Shown piece by piece: positions 37,040 to 48,398 of a stretch of 64,000 bases of DNA. The DNA comes from Cryptomeria japonica (lineage: Eukaryota > Streptophyta > Pinopsida > Cupressales > Cupressaceae), in the NCBI RefSeq assembly GCF_030272615.1, contig NC_081409.1, forward strand, positions 876,193,594 through 876,257,593, given 5' to 3'. The notes below the pieces were generated by a model that was not told the DNA's origin, made no database searches, and saw only the letters and a program-made list of their open reading frames with translations. Numbering within the stretch: the stretch's first letter is position 1; every line of letters begins with the position of its first letter. A program made the translations under genes and the position numbers.

Positions 37040-38589
37040 TCACAATTTTTTATTAGAAAAAAAAGTTCAATTACAAGATAGTAATTTGAAGAGCTCAAAG
37101 CAACAACAAAAATTACGCTGTATATCAGCAACAAACACCACAGTATAGAGGCTGCACAGCAGCAGCAAATTTCATAAATTACATAGCTTTACCCAGTAGC
37201 AACAAAGATCAAATGCAATCACTACACAACAGCAAGAACAGTTGATAGAAAGCTCCACAAGCTGGCTTCCCTTAGTTAATCTTGAAATTGGCTGAAAAAG
37301 ATGAATATAACATATTATGCTACAAAGGATACAGTCCATCCATCATCAAATATCTGAGACAAGAAAAATCTGGAACAAATAAAACAGTGCAATGAAAAAA
37401 AGTGTAACCTAAGTTGATCTAAGAGCTTTTGAATGGTAACTGACAGATCAGAATTGACGTTGTTTTGAGATTGGCAAGAAGAGAAACAGTTGACCAAGTG
37501 AAGGTGCAAATTGGAGGAGAGCATTAAAGCTCAAGCAAGGCAGGATAAATAGTATAGAAAAAAAAACGAGAGACCTGAATTTCCAAAGGCATTTGAGGAT
37601 GATTTGTCTACATGTCTGGGAATTAAGATTGAGCTTATTGGAGGCACCCAAAAGAGCCAATTTCCAAGGGCAGGCAAATTGAAGAAGAGGGTACGCCAAA
37701 TATTTCTAGAGTGAGGAAAAACCAAAAAGCATGCTTTAAAATGGATTCAGACTTAGAACAAAATGAGAAAGATGGCGAGGGATGAAGAAAGGTGAGGCAA
37801 TTACTGAAAAGGACATTTAATGTAGAGGATCTTCCAGGCTAAGAGTTAGGATTGCACATCAGCCTTGGCCTTCCAAATTTACTTGCTTAGTCTATTCCAT
37901 TTAGCTCCTAAAGTTGCAGCTCCAAAGAGAGTTTAAATGGGGGGAGGTAATAATACTGGGGGTAGCTGCCTATAGATCAAATTAAGGGGGAAATTGTGGA
38001 GGTTGTGAGTGCTTGACCAGTGCCAATCTTTGTAAAAATGATCATGGCTATAGATGGAAAGGAGATTGTAGAGACTAGAGGGGACAAGTTGCCGAATACT
38101 AAAGATTTTATGTTTATAGAAGAGAACAAATTGTACTCGTCTTTAAGATTTTGCCAAGTCTTCCAACTAAAACTGTTAGGATCCCAAAGATCTCTGAATG
38201 TCTGAATTCCTTTTTAGATATTTTTTTACAATGAAGATGTTGGATCTGACCCAGGGCTTTGTTGTCCAGCTAAACATGTCTATTCCACCAAATGGACGAG
38301 GAGGCAAAAATAAGACCATGAGTGAGTGATTGATCACTCCATCGAAGTTTTCTAGAGGTGGACTGTCAGGTTTTTCAAATAGAATTAAAGGGTGGTGAAC
38401 CATTTGTTATGAAGAAAGGGGCCACAAAGAGTTTCTCTCACCCATTAACTGATTTCCACGGGCCTCCTGCTAAAGTAGTATGAATGCGGTGTCTCACAAG
38501 GAGAATTACCTTCTATAGCCCTAACCAACCACTTGGGTGTGGGTGTAAGACAAATGCCTTGTGTGAAGAGATCTATAATACCCAGACCT

Positions 38590-38960
38590 CCTTTATTTGC
38601 ATACATAATCTTTCGTGTTTATGCATATGTTTAGCTTGTTTAGCTTGGGTGTTTAGTTTGGGGTATGTGTGTATGTATGTATGTATCCTTTTTTTTATGT
38701 GTTTGTTTATGTAAGTGTTATTCTAATGTCTTTTAATTCTTTTATTTTTGCTCCTCTTGGTTCTTATGTTTCTATCATCCTGTTTTTATTGCTTTCTATT
38801 TTTCTTGTGTTTCTTCTATGTGTTTTCTCTTTTTGGTGTTATTTTTTATTTATTTTGGCTCCTCCCGATTTTTGTGCCTCTATCCTTGTGTCTGATCTTC
38901 CTTCTTTTTAATCTTCTAAGTTTGCTAACATCCTCATAATTTTCTCTCTTGCTCTCTCAC
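38590..38960. repeat. T-rich low-complexity stretch within the LINE region
   Basis: On the + strand this is dominated by T and CT runs with GTATGTATGTAT microsatellite words (38,665-38,690). It gives long but compositionally biased hydrophobic frames in several registers. I regard none as genes. Confidence 0.6.
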
Positions 38961-39816
38961 TTGCTCTTTTGCCCTAATAATGGATCATGGTGTTTGATCT
39001 GAAATGTTGGCAATGCAAAAAGTCTACACGGTTGAATCCAGAATAATACAATCAAATTTATCAACAAAGTTTTGAAGAAACATGTTATCATCAACAAAAT
39101 ATGAGTAGAGAGCTATGATGTTCTTATGCAAAGAAATCCATTTGATGAGGTTAGCAAAGGGGTTAGTGGCCATCCCTGGCACATAGAACTTTGTAAAGGG
39201 AATTAAGGAGAGAGAAAGAACTGTTGATCACTACTCTGGCATTAAAAGTAGTAAATATAATTTTAATATGTTTACATATTATAGGGTTAAATCCCAACCA
39301 CTTGAGCATATTCAAGATGAAAGACCATCAAATATGATCATAAGCCTTATCAAAATCTAGTTTTATGATTAAAGCATCTCAAGAAGTTTATTGGACCTTC
39401 ATCTATTTCCTACTATTTAGGAGAAAGTTCTCCAAAATGAATCTTCCTCCAAGGGAGCCAGTTTGTTTCGGTCTAGAACAATCTATGGAGAAATGCATTT
39501 AATTATTCAAGACAAGGCTTTAGCTATTATCTTATAAGAGGTATTTAAGAGAGAGATGGGTCTCCAAACATTAACCGTCTCTTCATATTTAACCGTTAGG
39601 ATAAGCTTGATAATTCATTGATTAATGGTAGCTCCTAGATCCTATTTCAAAAGAATCAATATAAACATAGCAGAAATCTTCACAAATGTTAGGCCATAAG
39701 AGTTTATAAAATTCCACCAAGAAGCCATCAACCCATGGTGTTTTCTTCAAATCCATAGCATAAAGAGCTTCACTGAGCTCTTCAATTGAGAGGAGGCAAT
39801 CAAGGAAATGGCTATG

Positions 39817-41035
39817 TGTTGGATATTATTGCTGCTAGGATATGTTGTTGTCATTGATGTCAACATATTCCTGTGTTTTGGTGCTCCGGTGATTGCAGTA
39901 AAGTTGAGTTGGTTGTGTTGTAGTGTTCTGGTATTTGATCTATTGAGCTCTGGTATGATCATATCTTTGGTTGCAGTTTTGGGAGAGTGTTTAGGATGTT
40001 CTTGTGTATCTTCAATTCAGATGGTTCATGATTTGGTGCTTCACAAGTTATCTTTCTTGTTCGAGTTGTTGTTGTTGAGTGTTCTTGAGTGTTAGCGTGT
40101 TGATTGATGAAGATTTGATTAAGTGGTGTTGGTGCAGCTATTGTGGATGGTTCTAACGTGCTTGTTGGTGTTTCCTAATCATGCCCTATTTTGTTTTGGT
40201 GGTCCGCATTGATCATTGTGCGCGTTGTTGAGGATCTTATGGATCCGATGATATTCTTCGTGTTATGTGGTATTTTCATTGGTGCAACGTGTTGCGGTTG
40301 ATCTTGGCGAGATTTCTAGTGGCGTTGCATGTTCGAGGATTTAATTTGGGCCCATTCCATGTTATCTATGACATTGTATAATTGGTCTGGGGGTGTATTA
40401 ATGTATCGTGTGATGTAATTTTGTAATTAGGTGTTGAGGGTTGAGCCGACCTTGTAGTCAAGGTTGATGATTTGTATAAATAAGTGTTATATTCATGTAA
40501 TTTGAATATTGGTGTTGTGTCTGCATTATCAAAGACTAGTTTATGTGCAAATAAGCGAATTCATCTTTTGGTGTGGTGTATTGAGCAAAGAGTGTTGCGG
40601 GGTAGACAAATGAGCTTAACTAGAACTGTCATCAGGCATTAGGAGATGCTATTCTTTCAGTTCATCTTAACCGGGTTGTAGTCTGAATGTCATTGTAAGG
40701 TAGTGAACCTTCCCTAAGGGTTGTAGCCTTTCAGGTCATCATATTTTGAGAAGTGATCTCTAGGCAGTGTGTCTGAATGCATGTGCATTCCCCATTGTAA
40801 TATTTACACATACTACTATAGAGTATCATCTTATTGTGGGTAGATTCCCACCATGGTTTTTTCCTTAACCGGATTTTCCATGTCGAAATCTTGGTGTTAT
40901 TGTGTTTATCTTTATTCTTGTTACAGTTGATTAGATATGAGATTGTACTTAAATTGCTTAATCTGGTGAAAACTGATTCACCCCCCCACCCCCCCCCCCC
41001 CCTCTCTCAATTTCCCTTAATTATTGTTGCCAACA
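39817..41035 (+). mobile_element. Solo LTR of a copia-type element inserted in the LINE
   Basis: Runs from TGTTGGATATT to TTGCCAACA (1,219 bp), with inverted TGTTGG...CCAACA ends. The perfect 5-bp target-site duplication is CTATG (39812-39816 and 41036-41040). The interrupted LINE frame continues across the site when the LTR and one CTATG copy are removed. The usual CACCATGGTTTTTTCC block (about 40850) and a TTCACCCCCCC tract (40978-41002) precede the end. Confidence 0.9.
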
Positions 41036-41470
41036 CTATGATCGGGGTCTATTTTGTGAGGAATGCAAGTGGAAATATCATTTTCTAGGATAGAAAAAAG
41101 GGTATATCCTAAAGACTCATCGATGATTTTTTTTAGTAGTCATATAAAATAGGCATACTATCTGAATATTCGATCCATTTTAATAGCGCCCTCAGGGTCC
41201 TTGATGAGAGAGATATATTATTTTATATGTCTGTTGAAAGTATTACCAAATATAAATATCCCATGTGGGTGGAATTCCCCTTTCTTAACCTAGATTTCAA
41301 ATTCTTTCTTCAAGACATTGTCTCACAGCTAGGAAAGGTGATATGGTGCAGAATATAGATAAGTGGGCTAGTTTGTACATCGAGCAAAGGGGCTATGCTA
41401 AAATGAACTTAACTTGGCCTTCCAAACTCCATCAAACTTATCCTCACATTTGGAATATTAAAATAAGTAA

Positions 41471-42529
41471 AAATTATTTATCTTTTTTGACATAATTTTT
41501 CAATAATCAATATATAAGAGATGGAAGAAAGGAAGAAAGGAAAACTATTTTGAGATGTAAAAATTATTTTTCTTTTTTTTATAATTTTTTTTTTAATATT
41601 TTTTTTTATTGGCCCTAATTGTTGTTTTAAAACCCCATCATGTATGACCACCATAATTAAACCTAAAATTATTATCATTTTTTGAATTTTCTTTCAATTG
41701 TGCGTAGATTGATCTCATATAATTTTTTTTTTCTAAAAAACACAAATAGTAAAAAAGGTATTAAATAAATAAGAAAACTTGATTTTTTAAGTTTACATAC
41801 TAGTTTCATTACAAATTAATTGAAAAATAGAAAAAGTGATAAAATCATAAAATAATTACATTTTTGAAATCTACAAAACGTAATCTATAATTTGGGTTTT
41901 AATTTTGTCAAAAAATTCTATAAAAAAGGGCATTAGACATATGTTAGAAGTTTGTATTTTCCTTTGTCATTGATCCAACCTTATTTTAGTAGGTCCAAGG
42001 GTAAGGGTTGGGCTCATCATGCCTTTCCCAACCTAAAACTCGATGCACAAGGCGGGTTTAGATTTGAAATTTTATAAAACGAGTACCCATTTTTGTAGTA
42101 GAGTCCTCGTTACATTTTTGCCTATTAATCTTATGTAACAAGTAACTATTTTTAAAATGAGCACCTATTATGTGAAGTAATGGGTACCCATTTCAAATAT
42201 AGTTGTAAGCTATACATTCTTTTTTTTAAATGACAAAGAACTATGATTAAACAACTTATCATTGGGATTTATAGAAAGAGAAAATTTTACAGTTTTTGAC
42301 TTGTACTTCGCATATGTAAAATTTTCTATATTCTATTGGATTTGAAAAGAAGTTAATTATTGGTATAATTTTGATGCTAAATTGTACATTGATCTTTATT
42401 TTGAAGAAGAATAAAAAAGGTATCACTTGGAGATAAATTGTTTACATCAAAGTTTCAAGCAGACCTATTAATTGAATACTAGAGTAAATATCATTATATT
42501 TTAATCAAGGGGGATTTGTAAACATGGGA
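41471..42529. other. AT-rich spacer
   Basis: Long A and T runs; frames are short and biased. Nothing recognised. Confidence 0.45.
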
Positions 42530-44340
42530 TCAAAACAACACCAAAAAAAAGAGACATAGGAATGTCATGATGACACCTGATAAAATTGAAGCAAATAGAG
42601 GAGTCAAAACGACAAAGAGACAAAGGAGCAAATATATGAGAATTGAAGAATACTAAAGTACTTCTAGTTCAATGACTATTGAAGATGAGAACATTTAAGA
42701 GACCATGATGGATGCAACGGATGCAGATGATACAAATGTCGAAGAGATCAATATGGAAGATAGTGTGATTAAGAAACAAATCCAGGTCATGTCTTCAGAT
42801 CAAACTTTTAACGACATGGAAAATGTTACTATAGTACAAGTTGAAGGAATTGATTTTAAGAATTCATTTTCTTTGGTAGCAAGATTAGAAGCAATCAAGA
42901 TGTTTTTGGCATTATCAACATTTAAGAACTTCAAGGTTTATCAGATGGATGTTAAGTCAATATTTTTTTATGGAGAGTTAGAGGGAGAGATCTACATTGA
43001 ACGACCAAAAGGGTTTCAATTTTTAGACAAATTAGATTTTGTGTGTAGATTAAAGAAGTCTTTTTATGAACTCAAGCGGGATCAAAGGACATAGTATTCT
43101 GGATTAGATAGGTAGCTACAACAAAAGGGTTTAAGGAGAGGTAGTGCAAACAGTGACTTGTATATAAAACCATAAGGTGATAAAAAAATTATTTTTGTGG
43201 TTTATGTTGATGACATAATCTTTGAAGGAAGAAGTGATGCCATGTGTAAGGAGTTCTAAGATACAATGTAGAAGGAGTTTAATATTTCAACGTTTGGTGA
43301 GCTATCATTCCTTCTTGGTTTATAGATTTCTTAGTTAGGAAAACTATATATTCATTTCCTAGACCATATACATAAAAGAAATGTTGAGCGCGTTTAAGAT
43401 GGAAGAGTGCAAACCGGTAAGTACACCTATGATTATTGAGTGTAATTTGAACAAGGATGATGATTCTTCTTTGGCAAATTAGACCTTGTACAAGTCAATG
43501 TGTGGTAGTTTGTTGTATGTGACTACATCCAAATCAAATATCATGCAGGTGATTGGAAAGATTGCTATATTTCAAGCAGTACCTAACGGAACTCATATCA
43601 AGACAATAAAAAGGATTTTCTAGTACCTAAAAGAAACAATAGATTTTATTTTTTTTTATCCCAAGAGTGAGAAGTTCAATTTGACTACATACACTTATGC
43701 ATACTAAGTTGGATGTATAGATGGACAAAAGAGTACAAGTGATGGAGCATTCTTCTTGGTGACAGTCATGTGTCATGGTTAAGAAAAAAGTAGGACTTTG
43801 TGTCCCTATCTACAATACAAGTAGAGTACATTACAACAATTTTTTGCTGCACTCAAGTGTTATGGATGAAGTAGAATCTAAAGGAGATGAAGGTAGAATT
43901 TAATGAGCTTATTTCAAATCTTTGTGATAATACAAGTGCAATAAATATTTCAAAGAACATGTTGATGCATTCAAGGAGAAAATATATTGCAATTAAGTAT
44001 CAATTTTGAGAGAGAAATTTACTGACAAAGAGGCGAAGTTGGAGTATGTTGATACTAAGGAACAAATTATAGATATTTTAAAAAAAACCTATGTTCTATA
44101 TCTCTGGAAGAAGTTTGGAGTGTTTACTCCTTCCTCTTGTTTCAAGAGGAAGCACATGTTGAGGGGGGGTATTGAATCCCTACCGCAAGCAAACTTGGTG
44201 GTCTTATGGAGTGTTTTAGAACATGTTTTCATAGAAACAGAGAGGTCGGATGAACTAATGAGGTGTGGACTCAAGGGGAATCTATCTAAAATAAAAAAAT
44301 CTAGTTTGTGAAGTGAGAAGTTTACCTTTGCCATTGATAT
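42530..44340 (+). pseudogene. Ty1/copia pol remnant (RT and RNase H)
   Basis: RT starts in the open frame 42705-43094: SLVARLEAIKMFLALS, the catalytic-region YQMDVKSIFFYGELEGEIYIERPKGF in parts, and VCRLKKSFYELK. After a TAG it continues with SDLYIK and the intact YVDD box (43203-43214). Weak matches to the GQKSTS (about 43725), EYI and RNase H parts follow. The C-terminal end (EAKLEYVDTKEQIIDILKK) lies in the frame 44006-44311. Many stops and shifts make it inactive. A purine-rich GGGGGAGAG stretch at 44344-44352 could be its polypurine tract, but no adjacent LTR was found. Confidence 0.8.
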
Positions 44341-45202
44341 CAAAGGGGGAGAGTGGAACTTAGAATTCATAAAATTCTCATAAACTTTAGTTGTTTCAGA
44401 TAGGGGGAGCTCCTGATATTGACATATTAGATTTGTGTTGATGTGCTAGCAACATTTTATTATTTTCCATCAATGACAAAAGGGGATATTTTTTAACATA
44501 TGTTTTCATTAATGTCAAAGTAGTTTTGTCTTTGATGACAAATGAGTGTCTAAGAGGAGTCACCAAGTTGTGGATATTGATCAGTTTTGTCTTTAATGTA
44601 TTGATGTGAGGCATTTCGAAGATTGAAGAGTGCATAACATTGTCATGTTATATTAGAGCATTTTGAGTTGTGGATATATTTTTGCTAGCTATGGTGGTGG
44701 AATTAATTGAGGCATATCTTTAGTATCATATTGCATCTATTCTAGTCAATGGAGGTTATTTGGAAGAGTATGGGGTAAGTTACCCAGGCAATGAGCTTGC
44801 TCTAGTAACTTGTTATGTTTATCATTCCTTCACAATTGTGAGTTATGTTTTTTAGTTTGAAAGGGCATTATGTCTACACATGTTTCATCATATTGTAGAG
44901 TTGATTTTTTGTAGATTGAAATGAAAAAAGAGTCACTGCGCTAGTTAATCAAGTGAGTTGTTCTTTTAGTTTAATATGCCATAGGCTTACATTGCATGTG
45001 CTTAGTGAAGGTAGCGTGCAGATGATCATTGGGACCAAGTAAGGCTACATTGAGAATTATATAGGGTGTTCTTTCTTATGGTGTAGTGTGTGGAAATTGG
45101 ACCTAGCCTATTACATGTTTGATTGAGGAACTTGTTGTGGCTGACTCACGACTATTGTTTTAATTATTTAGGCCAACATATTAATGCCATTGTAGTTGTA
45201 AT
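44341..45202. other. Spacer between copia remnant and solo LTR
   Basis: Contains two purine tracts (44344 and about 44480), probably from the copia 3' region. No gene is seen. Confidence 0.4.
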
Positions 45203-46332
45203 TGTTGGCATTTTTTGTGTTCATGTTGTGATTGTCATTGATGGACACACACTTGCATTAAGATCCTCTTTATATGTATGAGTTAGAGCACAACCGGTAT
45301 TTGTTCCACCCAGTATGTTGTATTATAGTCTTTAGACTATTGATGTTTTGCAGAATGTGTTTACCGGTCTAAAGCAGCATGTCGACCCCAAGCGGTTCGT
45401 GGATACCAAGTGGTACGAGGGATTAAAAGCGGCATAACACATTTTTACTAGTCTTCATTTTGACAAACCGGCAACTGGTATTTTGTATGAACCGGTAATA
45501 CTCTATGATGAGTTACCAACCGGCATTTTGTGATGAGTTACCATCCACCGATTGTTTGACGGTGCCGACACTATAACGGTGCTTTTTGTGTCGTGTTACC
45601 AGATATGTCCAAATGATTGAACCTAGGAAATTGTATTGTAATCCTATTGGATCAACATGAAATCAGATTCCTTTATAAGGACATCATGTCTAGGGTTCTA
45701 AGGTTGTTGTTGTTGTTGAGGTTGATGTTGTCGCTAGGGTTCAAGGTAACTGAAGAGTTAGAGAGAGTATGAATGTGTAGAAAACTGAAGTAATGCTGTA
45801 ATGCATTAAGATCGAGCAATCTGGGATCTAACCAAGCAATCTGTGCTATTTGCTAGATCACTCACTTGTTGATTACTCACATCTTCGACAAGTCTGTAGC
45901 CTTTAACCGGGTAGGCCTAAAAGCCTCTTGTAAATCCTCTAACAAGGTGGTTCACATCTGTGGATCTAAAATCCTCTAGCAAGGTAGTCTTTAATCGGAC
46001 TTATCTCCTAATAGAGATTGAGATTCCTAACAGGACCTGTTCTGGTAAAGAACGTTGTAAGACTTTAACCGGTCTGGTTTCTATTCTGCAGATAGTTGCT
46101 TGTGAGTTCCATCTCACCGTGGTTTTTCCCATTTGGGTTTCCACGTCAAAATCTCTTGTGTTATGGTGTTTGTGCTTTTGTGGGTGAATGCATTATTAGC
46201 TATTTGGTTTGCATGTTTGTTAACCGGTTTGTCTACTAAATTGTTTTACCAGTTTACTGTCAGTCTTGCAAAGTGTTTAAGTGCGAAGATTTTTGGCATA
46301 CTAATTCACCCCCCCCCTCTTAGTATTCATCA
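45203..46332 (+). mobile_element. Solo LTR of a copia-type element
   Basis: Runs from TGTTGGCATTT to TATTCATCA (1,130 bp) with a perfect 5-bp target-site duplication GTAAT (45198-45202 and 46333-46337). It has the family blocks TTGTCATTGATG near the start, CACCGTGGTTTTTCCC near 46117 and TTCACCCCCCCC near the end. It resembles 5961-7439 in both terminal regions (AACCGGT words, GGTTTCCACGT). Confidence 0.85.
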
Positions 46333-46337
46333 GTAAT

Positions 46338-47066
46338 AAATATATACAGTGATCTAGGATTTGTCTTGGAATGTTGGAAAGTTATGTTATTGGGGCTTTA
46401 ATGTAATTATCCTATATGTGTAAGCAATACAAATTTGAGTGCAATACATAATGTTAGTTGCATTCCAATCATTGTGTGGTTTCATTAAAGATCCCATGTA
46501 TTGTGGAAGAGTGTCTAAAGTTTGATTAGATCAAGCACAAGCCAAATTTTTAGTCTTGAAGATCTACAGTTCATATTTTTATATTCTAGTAGTCCTACTA
46601 GTGTCTTATCCATTAAACATGTTGAAGTATAAGTACATTTAAATTTATTAGGCTATTTTGAATAAAAGATAAATTATTTGTCTTTTTAATTAAAAAATTC
46701 AATACTATTTGAAATGTAGGAAGCAACAACTCATGTTGGTGTGAACAACAAAAGACTTTTTTCTATAAGTAATTTACCATCCTATTAAATGTTTGGTATA
46801 GTTACTTTAATATTAAAAAAAATACATACACTTTAAATACTTTATATAAATTATCTAAATGAAAACACAAACCCTTTAAATTTTGAAGATCCTATATATA
46901 TATGAATACTTTAAGGAAAATGTATATTCTAAAATCTTAAAAATTCTAAATTGTAAAAAAAAAATTGTTAAAAATTAAACTCTAAATAAAAAATAAAAAA
47001 TTCATATTCCTGAAATATATTATCATCATATAAACATTCAAAAGGAATACATAAAAGCAATGTCTT
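46338..47066. other. AT-rich spacer
   Basis: No gene or element signature. It precedes the tandem duplication. Confidence 0.4.
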
Positions 47067-47455
47067 TAAGAAAATATAAAAATTGTAAATAACAAAGTAA
47101 AGCTCTAGAATAAATAATGTAAGAAAATATTCACACACTTGTAATACATTATCTATGGAGGAGAAGAAATAATATAAAAGATAATATAATTATTATTTAT
47201 TAAAAGATGAACAAAAAATATATTTAAAATTTAATTATCAAAATATTAGAATTTATTTAATCTTGTAGAATGCAAGGTTCTCATATCATAAGAAATAAAT
47301 CTAAAATTCGTTAGAATGGATACTCCTCATTGATTCACTCTTTACTTAAAAAGAGACTCATGTTTCAATATCAAATAACTAAAATGTTTTTATAATGAAA
47401 ATTCCCCACCATTCCCACCCGACCCATGCCACTGTTCAAACAGAATTTCCATTAC

Positions 47456-47465
47456 CTATATAAAT
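47456..47465 (+). promoter_or_regulatory. TATA box, upstream copy
   Basis: CTATATAAAT in unit 1 of the duplication. Transcription from here would cross unit 2 before reaching the gene. Confidence 0.45.
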
Positions 47466-47974
47466 GTAAAGCATAAGAAAAGACTCAAATGCATTAAAAT
47501 TTGAAAGAAAGAATTTCATAATATGTAACTCTTGCAGCCAACTATATTGTTGCGTGTCTGCTGCCTAAGAAAATATAAAAAATTGTAAATAACAAAGTAA
47601 ACCTCTAGAATAAATAATGTAAGAAAATATTCACACACTTATAATACATAATCTATGGAGGAGAAATAATAATATAAAAGATAATATAATTATTATTTAT
47701 TAAAAGATGAACAAAAAATATATCTTTTAAAAATATATTTAAAATTTAATTATTAAAATATTAGAATTTATTTAGTCTTGTAGAATGCAAGGTTTTCATA
47801 TCATAAGAATCATTAGAATGGATACTCCTCATTCCTTCATTCTTAACTGAAAAAGTTTCGACCTAAGACTCATGTTTCAATATCAAATAGCTAAAATGAT
47901 TTTATAGATGAAAATTCCCCACCATTCCCTCCTGACCCATGCCATTAATACTGTTCAAACAGAATTTCCATTAC

Positions 47975-47984
47975 CTATATAAAT
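47975..47984 (+). promoter_or_regulatory. TATA box, gene-proximal copy
   Basis: CTATATAAAT about 415 bp upstream of the start codon at 48399, in unit 2. It is a good plant TATA consensus in an otherwise unremarkable context. This is the more likely promoter of the small gene, with a long leader. Confidence 0.55.
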
Positions 47985-48320
47985 GGAAAGCATAAGGGAA
48001 CACTCAAATGCATTAAAATTTGAAAGAAAGAATTTCATAATATGTAACTCTTGGAGCCAACTGTATTGTTGCGTGTCTGCTGCCTACTCACCATGTCTAC
48101 CATATTCGCATGTTTCTTGTGTTGAGAGTGGATTATTTGCAATTACTTCAACCGTTACATTTCAACCCATCTCCTCATTTAAATCACAATTTTTTCCATT
48201 CCCTTCAATTTTAATGGAGATCCATTTCATTCTTCTCCGTGCACAGTTTCTCCAATCATTTCATTCTGGATCTCTGCATGTGTTCTTAACCAAGCCTGTA
48301 AGGAGGAAAAGAGAGAGATC

Positions 48321-48389
48321 ATGGAGAGCTTATATTATAAATATTGAGATCAGTAAGAGAGGAAGAGAGAGATCATGGAGAGCTTATAA
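48321..48389 (+). promoter_or_regulatory. Two duplicated upstream ORFs in the 5' leader
   Basis: A 35-50-bp direct duplication gives two short frames, both starting ATGGAGAGCTTA: 48321-48347 (8 codons) and 48375-48389 (4 codons). They lie just ahead of the main start at 48399. If transcribed, they could lower translation of the main frame. Confidence 0.45.
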
Positions 48390-48398
48390 TATTGAGGT

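Larger units (their letters stand above)
37040..41470 (-). pseudogene. LINE (non-LTR retrotransposon) ORF2 remnant, split by a solo LTR
   Basis: The minus strand reads as a LINE reverse transcriptase with many stops. From about 41470 the pre-RT segment runs to 41036 and resumes at 39816 after an inserted LTR. Recognisable motifs are EELSEALYAMDLKK...DGF (about 39795-39730), LDFDKAYDHI (about 39350) and an FVDD box (39098-39084). GGLGIIDLFTQ follows near 38590, and an IWRT-type patch near 37690 suggests the zinc-binding C-terminal region. The 3' end near 37040 has a T8CTAATAAAAA tail on the minus strand. Reverse transcriptases of this class nick target DNA and prime from it. This copy is dead. 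Confidence 0.75.
47067..48088 (+). repeat. Tandem duplication of about 0.5 kb containing the promoter region
   Basis: Unit 1 (47067-47565) and unit 2 (47566-48088) match from TAAGAAAATATAAAAA to TTGCGTGTCTGCTGCCTA with few substitutions and short indels. Both contain the CTATATAAAT box and the same downstream leader. The second unit leads straight into the small three-exon gene. Confidence 0.85.

Noticed and set aside
38669-38939. Hydrophobic frames that look like membrane proteins
   Set aside because: Produced by a T-rich low-complexity run; several registers give the same kind of sequence.
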